Origin: Tubulanus polymorphus
Lineage: Eukaryota; Nemertea; Palaeonemertea; Tubulaniformes; Tubulanidae
Assembly (NCBI RefSeq): GCF_964204645.1
Contig: NC_134033.1
Coordinates: forward strand, 8,340,231 to 8,404,230
Length of the DNA: 64,000 nucleotides
Reading direction: 5' to 3'
Shown here: in pieces, positions 43,801 to 48,885 of the stretch
How positions within the stretch are numbered: the stretch's first letter is position 1
Layout: every line of letters begins with the position of its first letter
The notes under the pieces: generated by a model
What the model saw: only the letters and a program-made list of their open reading frames with translations
Told to the model about the DNA's origin: nothing
Databases searched by the model: none
Made by a program: the position numbers and the translations under genes

Positions 43801-44007
43801 TCATGTTTGGAAGATTTCCGATCAACACCTTTCATCGAATGCAGCGGAGCACGTGGTGCCTGCCATTACTACGCGAACAAATACAGCTTCTGGTTGACAA
43901 CAATCACAGAGTCAGAACAATTCCGATCACCACGACCAGAAACGCTCAAAGCCGGCAATTTGCGTTCACGAGTCAGTCGATGCCAGGTTTGCCGTAAGAA
44001 CACCTAA
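4774..44007 (+). CDS. COL4A1: Collagen alpha-1(IV)-type chain, 26 exons (5' end missing)
   Basis: Network-forming basement-membrane collagen, secreted and assembled as a triple helix. The 26 exons found by Gly-X-Y reading plus AG/GT borders sum to 4,977 nt (1,658 residues and a stop), with every phase compatible. The protein has a long Gly-X-Y domain with many short interruptions (for example in exons 6, 10, 11 and 17), then a C-terminal NC1 domain of two C4 repeats with six cysteines each, ending [10 protein letters not shown]1 wording ([25 protein letters not shown]) is closer to alpha-1 than alpha-2 chains. The [12 protein letters not shown] segment in exons 2-3 matches the region just after 7S in alpha-1 chains, so roughly the first hundred-odd residues (signal peptide, 7S) are off the left edge. 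Introns up to exon 9 lie between codons; most later ones split a glycine codon after its first base. Identity is certain; the alpha-1 assignment is strong but not absolute. Confidence 0.93.
4901..4963 (+). CDS. COL4A1: Collagen IV exon b (63 bp)
   Basis: Seven triplets ending KDGCNGTK. The cysteine and the NGT glycosylation sequon sit where alpha-1(IV) chains have GCNGTKGE just after the 7S region. Phase 0 at both ends, donor GTAGAT. Confidence 0.88.
5130..5252 (+). CDS. COL4A1: Collagen IV exon c (123 bp)
   Basis: Forty-one residues starting [10 protein letters not shown] and ending GTKGLK, with one interruption (EPALAQQG). The acceptor follows a long T tract; donor GTAATG; phase 0. Confidence 0.9.
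5416..5451 (+). CDS. COL4A1: Collagen IV exon d (36 bp)
   Basis: Four perfect triplets, [12 protein letters not shown], acceptor TACTTCCAG and donor GTAAGT, phase 0. Confidence 0.88.
5452..6086 (+). other. COL4A1: Intron without recognisable elements
   Basis: About 630 bp. It contains a weak internal duplication of a TTTCATTTTGAAT...AAGTCAAAT...GTGGGAC block near 5,520 and again near 5,625, but no gene or identifiable transposon. Confidence 0.5.
6087..6149 (+). CDS. COL4A1: Collagen IV exon e (63 bp)
   Basis: Seven uninterrupted triplets from GPHGRDG to GPVGPR. Acceptor ATCACTTTCAG, donor GTAAGT, phase 0. Confidence 0.9.
7839..8505. repeat. AGCTCCRCTG short-TIR repeat with a ~140-bp tandem array
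   Basis: Bounded by AGCTCCACTG at the left and CAGCGGAGCT at the right, which are inverted copies with one mismatch. After a (TCTGTCCG)n-like tract, about four diverged units of roughly 140 bp follow (starting near 7,954, 8,095, 8,240 and 8,374). Each carries an ACTTGGTATGTAGATACTA-type line and GGGCCAAGGGCTAAAA. A second copy of the family lies at 32,747-33,107. Confidence 0.65.
8590..9000. repeat. Inverted pair of tRNA-derived SINE-like units
   Basis: Around 8,640-8,760 on the - strand and 8,885-8,990 on the + strand the same unit occurs: a GCGCATGTAYCTGCGCAC block, then TTCGTGCCGTGG, then GCCATCAGGTTCGARTCCCTG, which contains a good RNA polymerase III B box. The two units face each other across about 120 bp and could fold into a hairpin. 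Confidence 0.6.
9852..10043 (+). CDS. COL4A1: Collagen IV exon f (192 bp)
   Basis: Sixty-four residues. The helix is broken twice: at GIGICTKG (with a cysteine) and by a long interruption [18 protein letters not shown] that has an NGT N-glycosylation sequon. Acceptor GTATTTCAG, donor GTAAGA, phase 0. Confidence 0.9.
10275..10391 (+). CDS. COL4A1: Collagen IV exon g (117 bp)
   Basis: Thirteen uninterrupted triplets from [10 protein letters not shown] to GPAGPR. Acceptor CTCATATAG, donor GTATGT, phase 0. Confidence 0.9.
10496..10660 (+). CDS. COL4A1: Collagen IV exon h (165 bp)
   Basis: Fifty-five residues with no clear break, from [10 protein letters not shown] to GPTGPAG. Acceptor GATACTTCAG, donor GTAAGT, phase 0. 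Confidence 0.9.
10869..11180 (+). mobile_element. Truncated copy of the Harbinger-like MITE
   Basis: Begins AGGCTGGATTATGTC after a TAA and follows the left 250 bp of the 2,702-3,491 element almost line by line (CTGAGAGCAACCGC, TTGCTTCCCTGCTTATGTC, GATAAACATTTTGAGAATAA). The right half with the second inverted repeat is missing; repeat A follows. Confidence 0.7.
11225..12485 (+). repeat. Dispersed repeat A, copy 1
   Basis: Shares a start (TAGCGTTGCCAGACTTTTGA, then a GTGAGAAGGGGTAAAGCAATCGCATAG-like line) and an end (GCCTAGGCTAAACGAATC ... GCCGGCAGATGTA ... ATGTTTCAAGGCCCATTG) with copies at 28,540 and 33,675. This copy lacks the tRNA-derived SINE that the other two carry. Class unknown; no coding capacity. 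Confidence 0.65.
12662..12869 (+). CDS. COL4A1: Collagen IV exon i (208 bp)
   Basis: Sixty-nine codons plus the first base of a glycine codon, from [10 protein letters not shown] to GENGFP. This is the first exon in the window to end inside a glycine codon; the donor is GTAGGT and the next exon completes it. Confidence 0.9.
12870..13443 (+). other. COL4A1: Intron without recognisable elements
   Basis: About 570 bp of ordinary AT-rich intron with a TATATGTATATAT run near 13,335-13,355. No gene or repeat family identified. Confidence 0.5.
13444..13922 (+). CDS. COL4A1: Collagen IV exon j (479 bp, largest)
   Basis: Completes the split glycine and adds about 160 residues ending GTPGPK. Interruptions include [18 protein letters not shown] and a two-cysteine break [10 protein letters not shown], the kind of site where collagen IV chains form disulfides. 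Acceptor TTTACTGCAG, donor GTAAGC, ending in phase 0. Confidence 0.92.
13923..16564 (+). other. COL4A1: 2.6-kb intron with repeat B copy 1
   Basis: The left 1 kb has no recognisable element. From about 14,980 to 16,560 it matches the region near 37,060-38,030: AATTATGTARAATYG, TCRTCGGTTCTTGGCCT-like lines, and a shared end TTTTTCATAGGCAATG...AACAAGCTCCA. A CACACACACACA tract lies near 15,950. Confidence 0.5.
14980..16560 (+). repeat. Dispersed repeat B, copy 1
   Basis: Shares several colinear blocks with about 37,060-38,030 and, at its right end, with 41,450-41,770: GGTTCTTGGCCT, ACCCTACCAAATTTTG, CAAACAAGCTCCA. It is diverged and interrupted. No ORF of note and no visible terminal repeats, so its class is unknown. 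Confidence 0.5.
16565..16634 (+). CDS. COL4A1: Collagen IV exon k (70 bp)
   Basis: [10 protein letters not shown] to GEDAIPHD, then one base of the next codon. The triplet pattern breaks at EDAIPHDA and resumes in the next exon with LPGEKGEKG. Acceptor TGTCTCACAG, donor GTAAGA. Confidence 0.86.
16815..16930 (+). CDS. COL4A1: Collagen IV exon l (116 bp)
   Basis: [12 protein letters not shown] to GMKGGK; with the carried-over base this is 39 codons. Acceptor TTTTTATTCAG, donor GTAATA, ending in phase 0. Confidence 0.9.
17071..17437 (+). CDS. COL4A1: Collagen IV exon m (367 bp)
   Basis: About 122 residues from [10 protein letters not shown] to GRPGVN, with small breaks at GLGIIGMKG and [10 protein letters not shown]. 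Ends one base into a glycine codon. Acceptor GGCATTTTAG, donor GTAAGT. Confidence 0.92.
17570..17791 (+). CDS. COL4A1: Collagen IV exon n (222 bp)
   Basis: Starts [12 protein letters not shown] and ends GLPGLD plus a split glycine; one imperfection at GVGLKGSRG. Acceptor ATTCGTAG, donor GTGTGT. Confidence 0.9.
18075..18407 (+). CDS. COL4A1: Collagen IV exon o (333 bp)
   Basis: An almost perfect triplet run from [10 protein letters not shown] to GKPGPI, both borders splitting glycine codons. Acceptor GATTCTCAG, donor GTACCT. Confidence 0.92.
   Translation: MNQDHADSPVKKEWMASRVFLVLLETKVIKETQESAVNEDCPGYQVYLVKMGPEVFVVLKANVEIMDSPDCLVTKVRKVKQARMDWLEFLAWMDRKDARDQREMKANQDR
18528..18671 (+). CDS. COL4A1: Collagen IV exon p (144 bp)
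   Basis: [12 protein letters not shown] to GADGPK, both ends splitting glycine codons. The donor GTTTGC is weaker than consensus, but the phase and the next exon fit. Confidence 0.87.
18774..19081 (+). CDS. COL4A1: Collagen IV exon q (308 bp)
   Basis: [10 protein letters not shown] to GMDGKK; interruptions GKATFAEKG and GLGREGPRG. Starts inside a glycine codon and ends between codons. Acceptor TATTTTCTAG, donor GTAAGA. Confidence 0.92.
19166..19370 (+). mobile_element. tRNA-derived SINE (Ser/Leu-like head)
   Basis: Begins GAGGGGCAGTGGCCAAGTGG, a typical A-box region of a class II tRNA, and has a B box GGGTTCAAACTCTGG about 50 bp on. It then continues past the tRNA length into GACAGGGTTTCTTGG...GGTCTCTCCCCCATTGGAA, an A-rich stretch (AAAAAAAGAAA) and a short unique tail. 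The long non-tRNA body shows that it is a SINE and not a tRNA gene. Confidence 0.7.
19600..20130. repeat. Degenerate GTTCGAACGAAAA-type array
   Basis: About 500 bp in which GTTCGAACGAAAA, TTGTTCGAA, GAACGAAAACTT and AACAATTCTG words recur at irregular spacing of roughly 25-45 bp. The self-complementary TTCGAA core gives strong local folding potential. No coding sequence. Confidence 0.6.
20162..20471. mobile_element. Harbinger-like MITE, 310 bp
   Basis: Left end AACCGGACGTAGGTCGGCCT pairs with the right end, which reads AGGCGGGCGTAGGTTGGCTT on the other strand. TAA flanks both sides (20,159-20,161 and 20,472-20,474). It is CG-rich with many GTCGCA words, and has the same style but a different sequence from the 2,702-3,491 family. 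Confidence 0.7.
21300..22250 (-). mobile_element. Possible LTR-retroelement debris
   Basis: Read on the - strand, GGTTACAACA is followed by TTGGGGCCCAACGTGGGGCT, resembling an LTR terminus followed by a primer-binding-site-like segment (about 21,510-21,545). Two diverged copies of a CGATGTTTACGGC-containing block flank it (near 21,445 and 22,025). No gag or pol reading frame was found, so this is tentative. Confidence 0.3.
22262..23710 (+). repeat. Dispersed repeat D, long copy 1
   Basis: Starts near a CAAAATCCAGTTATTTTG line and carries GTTTTGAAGATGCTTCAAT, ATGTATCTACCCTAGA, TCAAGATGGC and ATATCATTGACAATTATG. It ends with CTGACGGGCTGGCCGTAG...GGGCTCTTGT. Copy 2 is at about 29,770-30,535 and partial copies are near 25,600, 27,690 and 40,150. 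A palindromic MITE interrupts this copy. Confidence 0.6.
23459..23595. mobile_element. Palindromic MITE with 11-bp target duplication
   Basis: A near-perfect inverted repeat of about 60 bp per arm: TTTTTGACCCCAGTGTATCC on the left is matched by GGATACACTGGGGTCAAAAA on the right, with a TATATAAAA-rich centre. The direct repeat TTGGTATTGAC flanks it exactly (23,448-23,458 and 23,596-23,606). It could extrude as a long hairpin. No coding sequence. Confidence 0.8.
23833..23896 (+). CDS. COL4A1: Collagen IV exon r (64 bp)
   Basis: Seven triplets, [21 protein letters not shown], then one base of a glycine codon. It lies between two very large introns. Acceptor TTTCTTGTAG, donor GTGATG. Confidence 0.86.
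24482..25470 (-). pseudogene. piggyBac-like transposon remnant
   Basis: At 24,482 a TTAA is followed by CCCTTTGAGTACT, matching the terminal CCCTTTGAGT-type repeat of piggyBac elements at their TTAA target. On the - strand an ORF from 25,468 begins [20 protein letters not shown] and continues into Asp/Glu/Ser-rich sequence ([10 protein letters not shown]). This is the usual acidic N terminus of piggyBac-family transposases. It then breaks up by stops and frame changes, and the DDE catalytic core is absent. The right terminal repeat was not found. Non-functional. Confidence 0.55.
26155..26300 (+). repeat. (GATT)n tract and possible retroposon 3' end
   Basis: TTGATTGATTGATTGATTGA is followed by TTTTATTTTCATAGAACATA and a short stretch with GGACTCGTCCAGAGCC / GAGTGGACGAGCC inverted words. 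This resembles the 3' tail of a CR1/L2-type non-LTR element inserted in reverse, but no reverse transcriptase is present. Confidence 0.4.
28300..28520. repeat. CGCGCAACTGATC degenerate cluster
   Basis: The words CTCGCGCAACTGATC, CTGCGGGAAGTACC, CTCGCGCAACCTATC and CTGCGCGAAGTAAC recur four to five times in about 150 bp, including a GATCATTACGCGATCGCG palindromic stretch. Origin unknown. Confidence 0.5.
28540..29570 (+). repeat. Dispersed repeat A, copy 2 (with SINE)
   Basis: Colinear with 33,675-35,215: TAGCGTCGGTAGATTCCTGA, TATGTCCGTATTTACATTGG, the tRNA-SINE block, CTTGGCTGGGACATGATGGA, GGTCCTCCCAATCAACATCG and a CTTCAAGGCCCATGGGCC end. The shared internal SINE at the same place means copies 2 and 3 share an ancestor that already carried it. 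Confidence 0.7.
28893..29075 (+). mobile_element. tRNA-derived SINE, 5'-truncated
   Basis: Carries TGCTGAGTGACAAGTGGGTT with B box GGGTTCGAGTCCTGC, then CGGGCAACACTTCAAAGGCC, AATGGACAATCCAATAGGG and an AAACAAACAATAAGACAAAC tail. The A-box part is lost. Same family as 34,496 and 45,963. Confidence 0.65.
29770..30535 (+). repeat. Dispersed repeat D, copy 2
   Basis: Matches 22,262-23,710 through TCAAGATGGCTGA, GGGAGGAATATTT, TTTGCACTACTGATAATATC and the CTGACAGGCTAGCCATAG...GGGCTCTTGT end, but lacks the palindromic MITE present in copy 1. Confidence 0.6.
30745..31032 (+). CDS. COL4A1: Collagen IV exon s (288 bp)
   Basis: [12 protein letters not shown] to GLPGAK, both borders splitting glycine codons. 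It contains an interruption with a cysteine, [13 protein letters not shown]. Acceptor TTTATTCCAG, donor GTATGT. Confidence 0.91.
31103..31405 (+). CDS. COL4A1: Collagen IV exon t (303 bp)
   Basis: [12 protein letters not shown] to GLIGNR plus a split glycine. Breaks at [12 protein letters not shown] and [10 protein letters not shown]. The intron before it is only 70 bp. Acceptor TTTGAATACAG, donor GTGAAT. Confidence 0.9.
31485..31619 (+). CDS. COL4A1: Collagen IV exon u (135 bp; alternative donor at 31,656)
   Basis: [12 protein letters not shown] to AGAAGLP plus a split glycine, using donor GTAATG at 31,620. A second in-frame donor (AAAG/GTACAT at 31,656) would add 12 codons including [11 protein letters not shown], a cysteine-containing interruption. 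Both donors keep the frame into the next exon. The first has the better consensus and keeps the triplet repeat unbroken; transcripts would decide. Confidence 0.82.
32747..33107. repeat. AGCTCCGCTG short-TIR repeat, copy 2
   Basis: Perfect 10-bp ends AGCTCCGCTG and CAGCGGAGCT. It has the same opening as the 7,839 copy (CTGTGACC...then a GTTCGTTTG-type tract) and the ACTACTAGTCCTACAGTTTT and AATTTGGTATGAATG lines, but fewer tandem units. Confidence 0.65.
33675..35215 (+). repeat. Dispersed repeat A, copy 3 (with SINE)
   Basis: Starts CCCACAACATAGCGTCACC, includes TATGTCCGCATTGACATTGG, a tRNA-derived SINE at 34,496, CTTGGCTGGGACATGATGGA, and ends CTTCAAGGCCCATGGGCCTC. It is the longest copy. 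Confidence 0.7.
34496..34730 (+). mobile_element. tRNA-derived SINE, full head
   Basis: A box in CGGTAGCTCAGTGAGATAAG and B box in GTGGGTTCGAGTCCTGC, about 55 bp apart. It continues past the tRNA length into GCAACACTTCAAAGGCCGTA, CAATCCAATAGGAATAG and an AAACAAACAAAAAGACAAAC tail. Best preserved member of the family. Confidence 0.75.
37060..38030 (+). repeat. Dispersed repeat B, copy 2
   Basis: Colinear blocks with 14,980-16,560: TTGGTTAACCTTTGTTAGCG, CATTGGTTCTTGGCCTAAA, ACCCTACCAAATTTTG and CAAACAAGCTCCAG. Diverged; class unknown. Confidence 0.5.
38244..38378 (+). CDS. COL4A1: Collagen IV exon v (135 bp)
   Basis: [12 protein letters not shown] to GPKGQK, both borders splitting glycine codons; perfect triplets. 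Acceptor TATTATTGCAG, donor GTAGTT. Confidence 0.9.
38379..39407 (+). other. COL4A1: 1.0-kb intron without recognisable elements
   Basis: Ordinary AT-rich intron sequence with two nearby AAGTGTGCCAAGTAAATTG / AAGTAAATTGTGTGCC repeats near 38,870-38,900. No gene found. Confidence 0.5.
39408..39671 (+). CDS. COL4A1: Collagen IV exon w (264 bp)
   Basis: [12 protein letters not shown] to GIDGLP, both borders splitting glycine codons. Includes the break [14 protein letters not shown], then a long perfect run up to the NC1 boundary. Acceptor GGAATTATAG, donor GTATTG. Confidence 0.92.
39810..40001 (+). CDS. COL4A1: Collagen IV exon x: end of helix and start of NC1
   Basis: The last triplets ([15 protein letters not shown]) pass into the first C4 repeat at [17 protein letters not shown] and continue to [18 protein letters not shown] plus a split glycine. 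This is the conserved opening of NC1. Acceptor TATAATTAG, donor GTACGT. Confidence 0.94.
41098..41250 (+). repeat. Direct repeat, left copy
   Basis: CTTTCTTCAGCAATTTCCCT...AGTATCTGTTCATTTCCATT...CTCCCATTAGATACTGGGAA is nearly identical to 42,282-42,440. The pair may mark a recent local duplication or the flanks of an inserted unit. Confidence 0.65.
42282..42440 (+). repeat. Direct repeat, right copy
   Basis: Near-identical to 41,098-41,250, about 1.18 kb away, starting immediately after an AAATAAACTACTATACTAA sequence that looks like a retroposon 3' end. Confidence 0.65.
43002..43288 (+). CDS. COL4A1: Collagen IV exon y: NC1 core
   Basis: Completes the first C4 repeat ([46 protein letters not shown]) and starts the second ([20 protein letters not shown]). 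The PMMP methionine that takes part in the sulfilimine crosslink in other animals is present. Acceptor CTACCTTTCAG, donor GTGAGA after a complete codon. Confidence 0.95.
43289..43749 (+). other. COL4A1: Intron within NC1, no recognisable elements
   Basis: About 460 bp of AT-rich intron separating the two halves of the second C4 repeat; nothing else identified. Confidence 0.55.
43750..44007 (+). CDS. COL4A1: Collagen IV exon z: end of NC1 and stop
   Basis: [20 protein letters not shown]...[18 protein letters not shown]...ETLKAGNLR...[10 protein letters not shown], then TAA. It brings NC1 to 12 cysteines. The TLKAG lysine, the partner of the sulfilimine crosslink in other collagen IV chains, is conserved. 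Acceptor CCAATATAG. Confidence 0.95.
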   Translation, partial: HTAAGAEGGGQSLASPGSCLEDFRSTPFIECSGARGACHYYANKYSFWLTTITESEQFRSPRPETLKAGNLRSRVSRCQVCRKNT

Positions 44008-45150
44008 AAAACTTCTTACCATCATCGTCGGAACAATGCAACAATGAGTTTGAGGTAATATAAGGAATGGATAAACACAGATATGCTACAGCAGAATCAA
44101 TTCATCAGTCAAACAAACACAATTTAAGGACGCAAAGTTGCCATGACAGCAAGATTTAAACTGCGATAGCCACAGATTATTGAAGGGTTGGTGCAGTTAA
44201 TGAAGTACCTCCTTATGCTATTTAAGTTGCTCAAATGTTATTACGGTTTCAACGGAAATGCAGACAAATGAAACCACTAATATGATAAGTAATATTTTAA
44301 TTAGATTATTGTATGTACAGTAGGAAATTTTTATATCTATGCAATGTGTCGTAGGCTTGTATTATCAATGATATATATTTTTTTATCCTGGTATGAAGTT
44401 CGAGACATTTTCTTTTTCAATAATTGAATGAAACTGATAATCTGGTGCTAACCTATTATTTTGTAATTTACAAAGTATACATTTCAAAGTAAAAAGAGGA
44501 AAACTTGTGATTTACATATTCAAACATATTGTAATTCGCATATTCAAAGTATACATTTCAAAGTAAAAAAAAAGGAAAACTTGTGATGGGACATCTTTGT
44601 GAATGTGTTTGATACTTGTACCGCTGACTGCCACTTAGGCATGATTTGCAGATTATGGGGATACTTTTTCCCTTTTAAAAGGGGAGAGACCAGAGAGGAC
44701 TGGATTGTCAAGATCAGTGGAAGACCAATGATTTCTACTCAGCGATTTTTTTTAGATCAGTATACTAGATACTTGTACTAGTAATTGAATTGATGTGAGA
44801 TTAGTCTTCGATTGTAAAACTACTAACACATCAATTATGTTTTATGTATATTATATATGTTATTAACATGTTTTATGTAATTTTTTATGGCTATTTGTAA
44901 ATTTAGGTGTTGTTATGATGTATTGTATGATCATGCAACTTGCTTTTTTTTACAGTATTACAAATTTATCTTTGTAATGATGTTTATTGTTAAGTTGTTT
45001 CTCCCTTGGATCCAACTTATGGCTGCACGAATAGTTTGATCATATGATTCATTATGAGCATTTTTTCATAATGCATTTATGAAACCAATAAACATGACCA
45101 ATCTATAGCATATTCCGCACAACAATGATAATTTCAATAAAGCTTATAAG
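44008..45150 (+). other. COL4A1: Probable 3' UTR with polyadenylation signals
   Basis: AT-rich sequence after the stop without ORFs. It contains an imperfect duplication ACAAAGTATACATTTCAAAG near 44,471 and 44,545. AATAAA occurs at 45,087-45,092 and 45,136-45,141, reasonable cleavage signals for the collagen transcript. Confidence 0.5.
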
Positions 45151-45962
45151 CTTTAATTGAAATAATGTATTATAATTTTAATAATTATAATGGTGATAAT
45201 CTTAATTATTATCATTACTGTATATCTTTTATAGAAAATGATGAAATCATCATTGTTAATAATAGAAGTATTCAACCAAAAAAATATACAAATACATATT
45301 TCATAGAAGTAGGTCGAATTCTGTAGATGTGGTCATGACTATGGTTGGAACTGATACCTGAACAGCAAATGATCCTGGCCACTGTCCGATATGGTGACAA
45401 AATCTTAACTAATTTCTAGCTGTCTGCTATCTTGGAACCGGCATGACCATGCTTTTTTCTATGGAACAAATGGTGCAAGCCATGGTCCTAACTATTTGAA
45501 ATTCAGGGCCGTTATTTTGAACATGGTCAGGAAATCTGTGCGCCCAAAAGTTCCACCACCCTGCCTAACATATCATCTTCTCCTGGAGCATCCCAAACTG
45601 AACCATATCTCCCAGTTGTCTCTAGTTTCTATATGCGGTTGACTGTTGAGAAACTAATGTTATTTTTGGATTGTGATTTATATCAAGCGAATATATAAGC
45701 TGATTTCCAGTGTATGGTATCCAGGTATTTCATTTTGGCTCACCTCAAACATCAAACAACATCAAACAAACATTTCGCATTAGGGCTTGGCATTTTGTGT
45801 GTCTTGAATTTTGAAGGCAGCCATCTTTTCTGCAAAGGCCTTCATTTTTCATCAGTGAGAGTATTTTGATAATGATGTATCATCAAGTGCTTCATTAATG
45901 TTTCTATGCAGGTTTCTTGATTGTATAAAACTTATAGTTGATAAGCGTTACTTAAACATACG

Positions 45963-46175
45963 CGAGCAGTCTCAGCAGCTAAGTGAGTTAAGGCGTGATG
46001 CTGTTGTATCCAGAATCAGTGCTGAGTGACAAGTGGGTTCAAATCCTGCTGGCTGCTTACGGTGTGCGGGCAACACTTCAAAGGCCGTCCCATTGCAAGG
46101 TTAAATGAATAATCCAATATGGTTAGTCTTGGGAAACCCAGGTCAAAGCGCCATAAAGTCAAAACAAACAAACCA
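45963..46175 (+). mobile_element. tRNA-derived SINE, third copy
   Basis: Decayed A box (AGCAGCTAAGTGAGTTAAGG), B box GGGTTCAAATCCTGC, then CGGGCAACACTTCAAAGGCC and an AAACAAACAAACC-like tail. Same family as 28,893 and 34,496. Confidence 0.65.
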
Positions 46176-46676
46176 ACAATCTACCAAACTGGCTATGCTG
46201 CCTACTGAGTTTAAAAAGAATATAACTTGTTTTTTTTCCTCAGATTGAGTTATCTCTATGGTGTGAATCTTAGAGAAAACTTAAGAGAAAATTTATATCA
46301 ATTTATCTCTAAAATTTGACTGAAAACTGCTCCGGTTCTTTAAATCCCCACATGTCACTGTCTGGAAGATGGAGCGAGGGATATTCTGACCTTGACAGAT
46401 ATTTCTCGTGTTTTTCGAGAAAGTTTTATTGTCCCGTAGTTTATCTTCACAATGCATGGATTCAGAGATTTTTGGGATCTCTAGGATTTGAACATTTTCT
46501 TCCATGAAGGGAATATCTCGTATTTCTTCTGAGTGAACTAATTCGTGAATTTTCATGGTTTGCAGTTATTTCAGTATTCTATCAGGATTACAGTTTTAAC
46601 TACAATGCAGCAAATTATGAAAATGATGGAATAGGTCACTAGATATGTTGATTCCATGTATCAATATCAATAATAG

Positions 46677-46793
46677 GTACACATTGGCTGAAACGTCAAA
46701 CGCGAAAGGTCGAGCTGGCTTAACAAAAATATGAGGAAGATACGATTTATCATATATGTACATCATGGCAATGAAAGAGCTTATACGCAAGTT
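46677..46793 (+). pseudogene. Decayed duplicate of the first NC1 exon
   Basis: After an AATAATAG acceptor-like end, GTACACATTGGCTGAAACGT parallels the exon x opening GTACACCTGGGCCGAAAGGT. It is followed by an out-of-frame remnant KGRAGL. Further on, ATACGATTTATCATATATGT...GGCAATGAAAGAGCTTATAC parallels the exon x stretch encoding [16 protein letters not shown], still readable as GNERAYTQ. The middle, including the RHSQ/CP segment, is deleted, and no further NC1 exons were found. Two colinear matches make chance unlikely, but it is short. Confidence 0.5.
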
Positions 46794-48118
46794 TCTTCAG
46801 GGAAAGTACCAGGATCCTTAGTTTGCTCTCAATTCTATCAGGACAAGCTAGAACCGTGGACTCTGAAACAATTGAATTCTAGAATCTGTGCTACATATGC
46901 TGCATACTTTGAATACAATCAAGCTTCAATCAATCATTTTTTGCTGATATGTAATATTAGGGGCGCTCTTCTGGATCAGCCAGTTTTTATACCAGTTCTA
47001 CAAGGGGATCGTAGACTGAATCTAATTTTCTGTATTAAGCGTGCTTTGTGTGTGTGTGCGTGTGTGCGTGCGTGCGTGCGTGCGCGTTCACGTGTCTCAC
47101 ATGTATAATTCAACTATGAACTTCTTTTTGTTTAAATTGCAAAATATGTTCATACATAAGCCACGATGAGTGGGTATTTTTGCTATACAACATAAGTATC
47201 CATTCTTTAAACCGTTTGTAAAATACCCCAGCTCTGTTTTCTCAAGCCCATCATACTTCATACATCAAATATATCTGTAAGGCCAGTCGATGAATCGAGT
47301 TAATAATGTGTTTACATAGATGGTGTGATTTGAATGAAATCAATTGTTTTAATGCGTAATGTATATTGTTGATATTATTATATGTTTTATGTATACCGTA
47401 TATACATGTGTATATATATGGATATATAAAATGTACAGAAATAAACAAACACGTCATCCTTCACCAAATTCTACTTGTTCAACATTACTTTTTACACCCA
47501 GTTCCCTTGAGTGGTCGGTTCAGGCAGCATGCTGTCAAGGACTGCATTTATTTTTCACAAACAAATTTTGGCTAACTCCTGCAGGGGCACACCGCCTGGA
47601 ATCTGGCCTAAGTTTGTTTAATCCATGGTACGTTTCCTAGATAGAATTCAGTAAATCATTATAGTATCATTTTTCTGGGAAAGTGACGCACATTGATGTC
47701 AGTCATAACAGCCGTCTGTGCAGCTTCCTGACTCTGGTTCTCCTTTCATCCAGAGGTCAATAGAAATGTGGAATCCAGCCCTCGATGCCTATTGATTTGA
47801 TTGATAGATTGATAGAGTGGCTGTTTTAGTGGTAAACCATGTGTGGGTGAGTATAAATCATGATAGCTCCAGATGTTGCCAAAGCCGTATTTCTCAACGC
47901 TCACTAAAATGAAAAATATGGAATGAATTAATTTTAAGCAAATCCAGGAAATTAAAAGGCCCGAGTGAAGTTAAAGATATCAATTCAAATGTAGAATGTC
48001 TAATATGACATACTTATTAGGTCTCTGGTGGACATTAACTAAACAAAATCAGTAATAAACTAATTACTGTTTAAGTGGCGAAACAAAAATAGTGCAAGCT
48101 AAGAGACCGCCATGCCAT

Positions 48119-48391
48119 GCTCATAAAAAATTTTTTACTCACTCGCCCCTTCAACCTTTGATATGAACCCCTATTATCCCTATTACTCTTAAAATATTCA
48201 TATTTTAAAAGTGTTAGCATAATAATCTAGAAAAATAAGATCAAATATAGATTTCGAATAATAAAAAATCAATTTTCAATATAAAAAGCGTGAGTAAAGT
48301 GCAAACATAAAAAATGTGAGAAAAAGTAACGAGTAATTAACGAGTTGTTAGAATTAAAATCAATTCTTAAACATAAAAAGTGTGAGTAAAG
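48119..48391 (+). repeat. Left terminal inverted repeat
   Basis: Matches the reverse complement of 50,360-50,696, including CCCCTATTATCCCTATTACT and GAAAAAGTAACGAGTAATTA. It contains several short GTGAGTAAAG repeats near its inner end. The left copy lacks about 40 bp present in the right copy near the tip. Confidence 0.75.
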
Positions 48392-48529
48392 TGTGAGTGA
48401 AATAATTCATATTTAAAACAGTGAATATTTATATTTATATGCGTTAAATTCTTATTTTATGTTTAAAAGAAACGAGTAATTAACGAGTTGATGAAAATAT
48501 GAATTTTAATTAAAAAATTACTTATAAAT

Positions 48530-48796
48530 ATGAATGAACAGATACTACAGTTCAAAGATATTGATTTAAATGAATTAGAAAAATATTCTACAATTAAAAA
48601 TTTCATTCCTATTAAAGATTTGATTAAAACTGCGCGTCTTCGTTTTCAAGTGAAAAATATTACTGAATTAGTGTTTAAAAATCATTATCTAATAATACAG
48701 TTATCGAATGATAAAGATAAAATCTTATTCAATACAATGATTCCAAAATTCACAACATTTGATGGAATAGATAAACATTTTAATAATTACAGATGA
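48530..48796 (+). CDS. Hypothetical protein, 88 aa
   Basis: Starts MNEQILQFKDIDLNELEKYS and reads to a stop at 48,796; rich in Lys, Ile, Asn and Phe with no signal peptide or membrane segment. A start context of TATAAATATG precedes the ATG. The same-strand frame just downstream (about 48,794-48,960) stays open for some 50 codons with a Cys/His-containing stretch (HLRYCPFREC), so this ORF may be the 5' part of a broken longer gene. Not recognised. Confidence 0.45.
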   Translation: MNEQILQFKDIDLNELEKYSTIKNFIPIKDLIKTARLRFQVKNITELVFKNHYLIIQLSNDKDKILFNTMIPKFTTFDGIDKHFNNYR

Positions 48797-48885
48797 AATG
48801 CAATCACTTTTTAATGATGAAAGTACATTATTAAATCATAAAACATTATTTTTACACTTACGTTATTGCCCATTCAGAGAATGCT

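Larger units (their letters stand above)
45151..48118. other. Intergenic region between collagen and the AT-rich element
   Basis: Contains a tRNA-derived SINE (45,963-46,175), a collagen NC1 pseudo-exon (46,677-46,793) and a (GT/GC)n tract of GTGCGTGCGTGCGTGC type at 47,045-47,090. The other ORFs are short and unrecognised. Confidence 0.5.

Noticed and set aside
46293-46556. 87-aa - strand ORF near the collagen gene
   Set aside because: No domain, no splice context and no support beyond being open.
47045-47090. Possible regulatory Z-DNA element from the GTGCGTGCGTGC tract
   Set aside because: An ordinary microsatellite; nothing nearby supports a function.
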